64,000 bases of DNA, taken from contig CAYGTR010000010.1 of the NCBI GenBank assembly GCA_964352855.1, forward strand, positions 16,145-80,144, given 5' to 3'. The notes beneath the pieces are model-generated. The model searched no databases. It saw nothing but the letters and a program-made list of their open reading frames with translations, and was not told where the DNA came from. Shown here one piece after another: positions 60,487 through 64,000 of this stretch (positions are counted from its first letter, which is position 1; the number at the start of each line of letters is the position of its first letter). This stretch comes from Litorimonas sp964352855 (lineage in GTDB: Bacteria; Pseudomonadota; Alphaproteobacteria; Caulobacterales; Maricaulaceae). Made by a program: the position numbers and the translations under genes.

Positions 60487-61236
60487 TTAGTCTTTTATGC
60501 GTGTTTCTACTTCTGGTCGCCCGATTGCGTAACCTTGAGCCGCATCAAAACCCATCTGTGTCACAAAATCTTTGATTTCAGAGGTTTCAACACCTTCTGC
60601 GATAAATCGCACATCAAGTGCCTCTCTCAGCGATAAGAGCGCTTTTAAGATAGCGCGGTCGCGCATGGAATTTAGACTTGCTGCCACGAATCCGCCATCA
60701 ATTTTTAGCCAATTAGCGGGGAGGGCGCGAAGGTAACGAATAGAGGCGGCACCAGCACCAACATCATCCAGACAGACAGGGTGCCCCCGCGTTTTTAATT
60801 GCGTCAGGAGCGCTTCGGCAAAAACCAAATTGTCCATATCCCAACTTTCCGTCAGCTCAATAATCAACTTTGTCGGAGAAGCCTTTAAAGCTGTCAGACA
60901 CGCCATAACGGAGCCCCGGAAGCTTTCCTTATCGACTGAGGCCCCTGAAAGGTTGATCGCAATACCTGTGCCGTCGGGGTTTTCATTTAAAACCAAGATC
61001 GCTTGAGCGAGCATTGAGAGATCAAGATCGCGAATAACGCCGCTTAACTCGGATGAACGGATCACACCCTCTAAATGTGTATCATGGTCAAAACGCACCA
61101 GCCACTCATGATGGTGAATGTGTCCGCTTTTCAAATCGACGATAGGTTGGCGCAAAACCTTATAGCGTTGCTCCGATACGTGCTCGCGAAAGCCGTGAAC
61201 GGTGCGTAATTCAGATTTATTTGGCACATGGGTCAT
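60487..61236 (-). CDS. EAL-domain protein
   Basis: 249 residues, essentially one EAL domain (cyclic-di-GMP phosphodiesterase family). The EAL signature is EWL (E44), and other ligands are found: N95 in INLSG, E127 in IELTE, D157/D158 in LDDVGAG (loop 6, usually DDFGTG), K178 in LKID and E214/E217 in AEGVE. So all metal and catalytic residues are present, and activity is possible despite the changed EAL and loop 6. No sensor domain; the protein would be controlled by partners or by the neighbouring kinase. Confidence 0.88.
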   Translation of the reverse strand: MTHVPNKSELRTVHGFREHVSEQRYKVLRQPIVDLKSGHIHHHEWLVRFDHDTHLEGVIRSSELSGVIRDLDLSMLAQAILVLNENPDGTGIAINLSGASVDKESFRGSVMACLTALKASPTKLIIELTESWDMDNLVFAEALLTQLKTRGHPVCLDDVGAGAASIRYLRALPANWLKIDGGFVAASLNSMRDRAILKALLSLREALDVRFIAEGVETSEIKDFVTQMGFDAAQGYAIGRPEVETRIKD

Positions 61237-61286
61237 ACCTCATCATAGCCAAAAGCCCCTAAGAGAGACTTACCGAAACAGAAAAA

Positions 61287-63896
61287 CTATCCCAAAGTTT
61301 TCGTCGCGATTTCCAATACATTTTTGGAAGGTTTCGTCTGAATGACGGTGCGTAATTGATCTTTGATAAGGGCCTGTCGTTTATCATCTAATTTCCGCCA
61401 AACCTCATAAGCCCCTAAAAGGCGCGCGGCGACTTGTGGGTTGCGGCTGTCCATATCCATGATTTGTGTGGTATAAAAATTATAGCCACTTCCGTCCATC
61501 GCATGGAACATGTCCGGATTGTTCACAGCGAAACTGCCGATCAAGGATCGTACTCGGTTAGGATTGTGGCGGTCATATGCGCTGTGCTCAACAAGTTTCT
61601 CGAGAGCCGAAATACCCTCATCATGCTGGCGCATGCCTTGGACGGAGAACCATTTATCTATCACTAGAGGGTTGTTTTCCCACTTCTCATAAAACTCCGT
61701 TATGGATTGTTCGACGCGTTTTCCGCCGAGCCGTGTTAGCGTCATAAGGGCGGCCAACTCATCGGTCATATTTGTGGCGGTGCCGAGCTGTTCAATCGCT
61801 AAACCTGCAGCAACCTGATTATGAGCTGATGCCAAAAGAGAGAGGCAGCGATTGCGCAATGCGCGACGTCCTGCCGATGTTGCATCAGGACTAAACCCGC
61901 TATTATCTGTGAGGGCATGATAGCGTTCCAGGAGGTCATCCCGCAGATAATCACCCATCGCACGAGATAACCATTTACCCGCAAGCGAAACGGCAATCGG
62001 ATCGGACTGATCCAGTGATTGAACAATCTCTGTGCTTGCGGGAGGTGTGAGCGCCAAGGCCTTGAAAGCATTTTCAAATTTTGGTTCGTTAAATGTATTT
62101 TTAAGCGCCTGGCAATACCCTCTAAGCGCAGGATTAACCGCAGGAGCCGTGCCGCTTTCAATCGCCTCTGCTTGCGTGCCAATTAATCCACGCGCCAAAG
62201 TTTGTCCGGCTTCCCAACGGTTAAACGCATTGGGATCTTGCGCCATTAAGCGGAGATGATCTTTTGCAGTCGAGGCGGATTTAATGATCACAGGCGCACT
62301 GAAATCCTGTAGGACGGATAGTGAAAACGGTTCATCAAAACGCGGCAAAGACACTGTATTTTTTTCGGTGCTGACAACGGTTAAATGCGGCTCGATCAAA
62401 GGGCCATTATCCCCAATGATTTGCCACTTTACGGGGATGATGACAGGCTCTTTTTTTGGCTGTCCGGGCGTAGGGCGCGTTGATTGTTCAAAGCGGATAA
62501 GGACACCTTGGTTCGGTGTATCGAGCGTTTGAATGGACACGTTTAATTCAGGCGTCCCCGCTTGCTCATACCACCGCATAAATTGCGACAGGTCTTTATC
62601 GGTGGCGGTTTCAAAGCTTTCAATGAATTGCTCAATCGTCGCCGCCGTGCCGTCAAGTGTATCGAAATAAACATCGCAGCCTTTGCGGAAATCCTCATCG
62701 CCCAGCCAGGTTTTGAGCATACGAATAAGCTCGGCGCCTTTTTCATAAATGGTGGCCGTGTAGAAATTATCGATCTTGAGATATTCATTGGGTCGTACCG
62801 GGTGGGCGAGCGGGCCGGCATCTTCGCTGAATTGACGCGCGCGGAGGGCTTTCACGTCTTTAATGCGCTGCACAGCGCGGTCGCGTTGATCGGCCGAAAA
62901 TTCTTGATCGCGGAAAACGGTAAAGCCTTCTTTCAGGCAAAGTTGGAACCAATCGCGGCACGTAATGCGGTTGCCCGTCCAATTATGAAAATATTCATGG
63001 GCGACGACGGACTCAATCCGTTCGAAATTCATATCCGTCGCTGTCGCAGCATCCGCAAGCAGCAGGGACGAGTTGAAAATATTCAACCCCTTATTCTCCA
63101 TCGCACCGAAATTGAAATCGCGAACTGCGACGATCATAAAGCGGTCGAGATCATATTCACGGCCAAAAACCTCTTCATCCCATTTCATCGAGCGCTTTAG
63201 GCTATCCATTGCATATTCTGCGCGCGGCGCATCGCCGGGATCGACATAAATAGTCAGCGGAATGTCGCGCCCGCTCATGGTAGTGAAACTATCTTCGAGA
63301 ATATCGAATTCCCCTGCCACAAGGGCGAAAAGGTAAGCGGGCTTCGGGAAGGGGTCCTCCCATATGGCGAAATGACGTCTGCCGTCTTCAAGCGCGCCGC
63401 TCTCCACCATATTCCCGTTGGCGAGAAGGTAAGGATAGTCTTTTAAATTAGCCTGCATACGGACGGTATAGACGGACAACACGTCAGGGCGGTCGGGGTA
63501 AAAAGTGATACGACGAAAGCCCTCAGCTTCGCATTGGGTGCAGAAACGTCCACCCGACACATAAAGACCCATCAGGGTCGCGTTTTTGGCAGGGTTACAA
63601 ACGGTTTCTATCTCAACGACACAGCTCTCTGGGAGATTTTTCAGGATAAGTTGCGTTTGAGTAAGTGAGTAATCACTCCGATTGAGAGGCTTACCATCAA
63701 GTGTAACGGATTTCAGGTCAATCTCTTCCCCATCCAGTACCAAATCCCCCGGCGCAAGACGTGTCAAAGTCAGCTTGGACTGCACCCGCGTCGCCTCCGG
63801 CTTGAGATCAAAATCCAGATAAACGCTTTCGACCTTAAAATTAGGCGGCGTGTAATCGGAAAGACGCGTGGGGGCAGGGGCGGAGTCAGTGCGCAT
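61287..63896 (-). CDS. pepN: Aminopeptidase N
   Basis: 869 residues from ATG 63896 (MRTDSAPAPTRL), with AAGGAT 6 bp upstream; a TTG at 63911 would extend it by 5 residues. M1 family zinc aminopeptidase of the E. coli PepN type: exopeptidase motif GAMEN at 264-268, zinc ligands HEYFH at 300-304 with the third ligand E323 (WFQLCLKEG). The C-terminal helical region is full length. Acts on peptides in the cytoplasm. Confidence 0.95.
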   Translation of the reverse strand: MRTDSAPAPTRLSDYTPPNFKVESVYLDFDLKPEATRVQSKLTLTRLAPGDLVLDGEEIDLKSVTLDGKPLNRSDYSLTQTQLILKNLPESCVVEIETVCNPAKNATLMGLYVSGGRFCTQCEAEGFRRITFYPDRPDVLSVYTVRMQANLKDYPYLLANGNMVESGALEDGRRHFAIWEDPFPKPAYLFALVAGEFDILEDSFTTMSGRDIPLTIYVDPGDAPRAEYAMDSLKRSMKWDEEVFGREYDLDRFMIVAVRDFNFGAMENKGLNIFNSSLLLADAATATDMNFERIESVVAHEYFHNWTGNRITCRDWFQLCLKEGFTVFRDQEFSADQRDRAVQRIKDVKALRARQFSEDAGPLAHPVRPNEYLKIDNFYTATIYEKGAELIRMLKTWLGDEDFRKGCDVYFDTLDGTAATIEQFIESFETATDKDLSQFMRWYEQAGTPELNVSIQTLDTPNQGVLIRFEQSTRPTPGQPKKEPVIIPVKWQIIGDNGPLIEPHLTVVSTEKNTVSLPRFDEPFSLSVLQDFSAPVIIKSASTAKDHLRLMAQDPNAFNRWEAGQTLARGLIGTQAEAIESGTAPAVNPALRGYCQALKNTFNEPKFENAFKALALTPPASTEIVQSLDQSDPIAVSLAGKWLSRAMGDYLRDDLLERYHALTDNSGFSPDATSAGRRALRNRCLSLLASAHNQVAAGLAIEQLGTATNMTDELAALMTLTRLGGKRVEQSITEFYEKWENNPLVIDKWFSVQGMRQHDEGISALEKLVEHSAYDRHNPNRVRSLIGSFAVNNPDMFHAMDGSGYNFYTTQIMDMDSRNPQVAARLLGAYEVWRKLDDKRQALIKDQLRTVIQTKPSKNVLEIATKTLG

Positions 63897-63986
63897 GGGA
63901 AATCCTTGCAATGGGGTTTATCCTCATGTGGCAAGGGAGGGCTGGAGATGCAAGGTTTGGATTGGACTTTTGTAACGGAGGGAAAG

Positions 63987-64000
63987 GTGAGTAAATCCTC
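63987..64000 (+). CDS. Possible start of a further gene, cut by the window edge
   Basis: GTG at 63987 preceded by GGAGGG (63978-63983), a well-placed ribosome binding site, opens a frame MSKS that continues to the edge. Too short to identify. Confidence 0.3.

Noticed and set aside
62562..63200. 212-codon open frame on the plus strand within pepN
   Set aside because: Antisense shadow of a secure gene; composition follows the pepN codons.
1..64000. CRISPR array or insertion sequence
   Set aside because: No regularly spaced repeats and no transposase-like protein were found.

Overview
The window is a chromosomal segment of an alphaproteobacterium, most likely a marine member of the Caulobacterales/Maricaulales (Hyphomonadaceae-like) group. 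That placement is inferred from a complete RcGTA-type gene transfer agent (GTA) cluster, a MucR/Ros-type regulator, DUF2336 and PAS_5-type proteins, a perfect CtrA-type box (TTAA-N7-TTAA), a PleC/DivJ-like hybrid-free sensor kinase, and a DUF3450/TtpC-type TonB energising cluster. No insertion sequence, integrase, CRISPR array or rRNA operon was seen; one tRNA (Gln, TTG anticodon) is present.

Layout. 1-7.4 kb: end of a (hybrid) two-component protein, an AT-rich and probably 5'-damaged membrane gene, aroC, a tiny J-domain protein, pdxH, two membrane proteins (one DUF1499), then a minus-strand pair (ATP-grasp-like protein plus metallo-beta-lactamase-fold hydrolase) and a small secreted protein. 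7.7-10.9 kb: a large TonB-dependent receptor ending in a strong terminator, followed by about 500 bp without a recognisable gene. 11.5-13.3 kb: sppA (minus), then tRNA-Gln. 13.8-20.8 kb: a TonB energising operon: two DUF3450 proteins, a TtpC-like ExbB, ExbB, two ExbD, TonB and a TPR protein, closed by a terminator; a second tonB follows with its own promoter and a dyad operator. 21.5-25.2 kb: oligopeptidase B (minus) and a DUF2336 protein. 25.3-33.3 kb: an Mrp-type Na+/H+ antiporter operon in the unusual order E-F-G-DUF4040-B-C-D-D-small protein-D/A-like, immediately followed by mucR.

34.0-49.3 kb is the most interesting part. A PAS_5 protein is followed by a DnaA-type helix-turn-helix protein and a second protein that together look like the GafY/GafZ pair (the two halves of the GTA activator GafA). 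They are joined with no gap, and by a 4-bp stop/start overlap, to g1 (small terminase) and then g2 to g15 of a complete GTA. Two features break this otherwise tightly packed operon: a TPR-like cargo gene between g2 and g3 with intergenic space on both sides and a perfect CtrA-type box in front, and a perfect intrinsic terminator between the capsid gene g5 and g6. Since GafZ-type proteins are reported to act in antitermination, the terminator suggests a read-through switch between capsid and tail genes.

49.3-64 kb: a CbpA-like co-chaperone; a PepSY protein with a PhoPQ/FeuPQ-like two-component pair and a DUF938 protein; an HtrA/DegP protease with a second two-component pair; a PleC-like sensor kinase, an EAL-domain protein and aminopeptidase N on the minus strand. 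The right edge may hold the first codons of another plus-strand gene.
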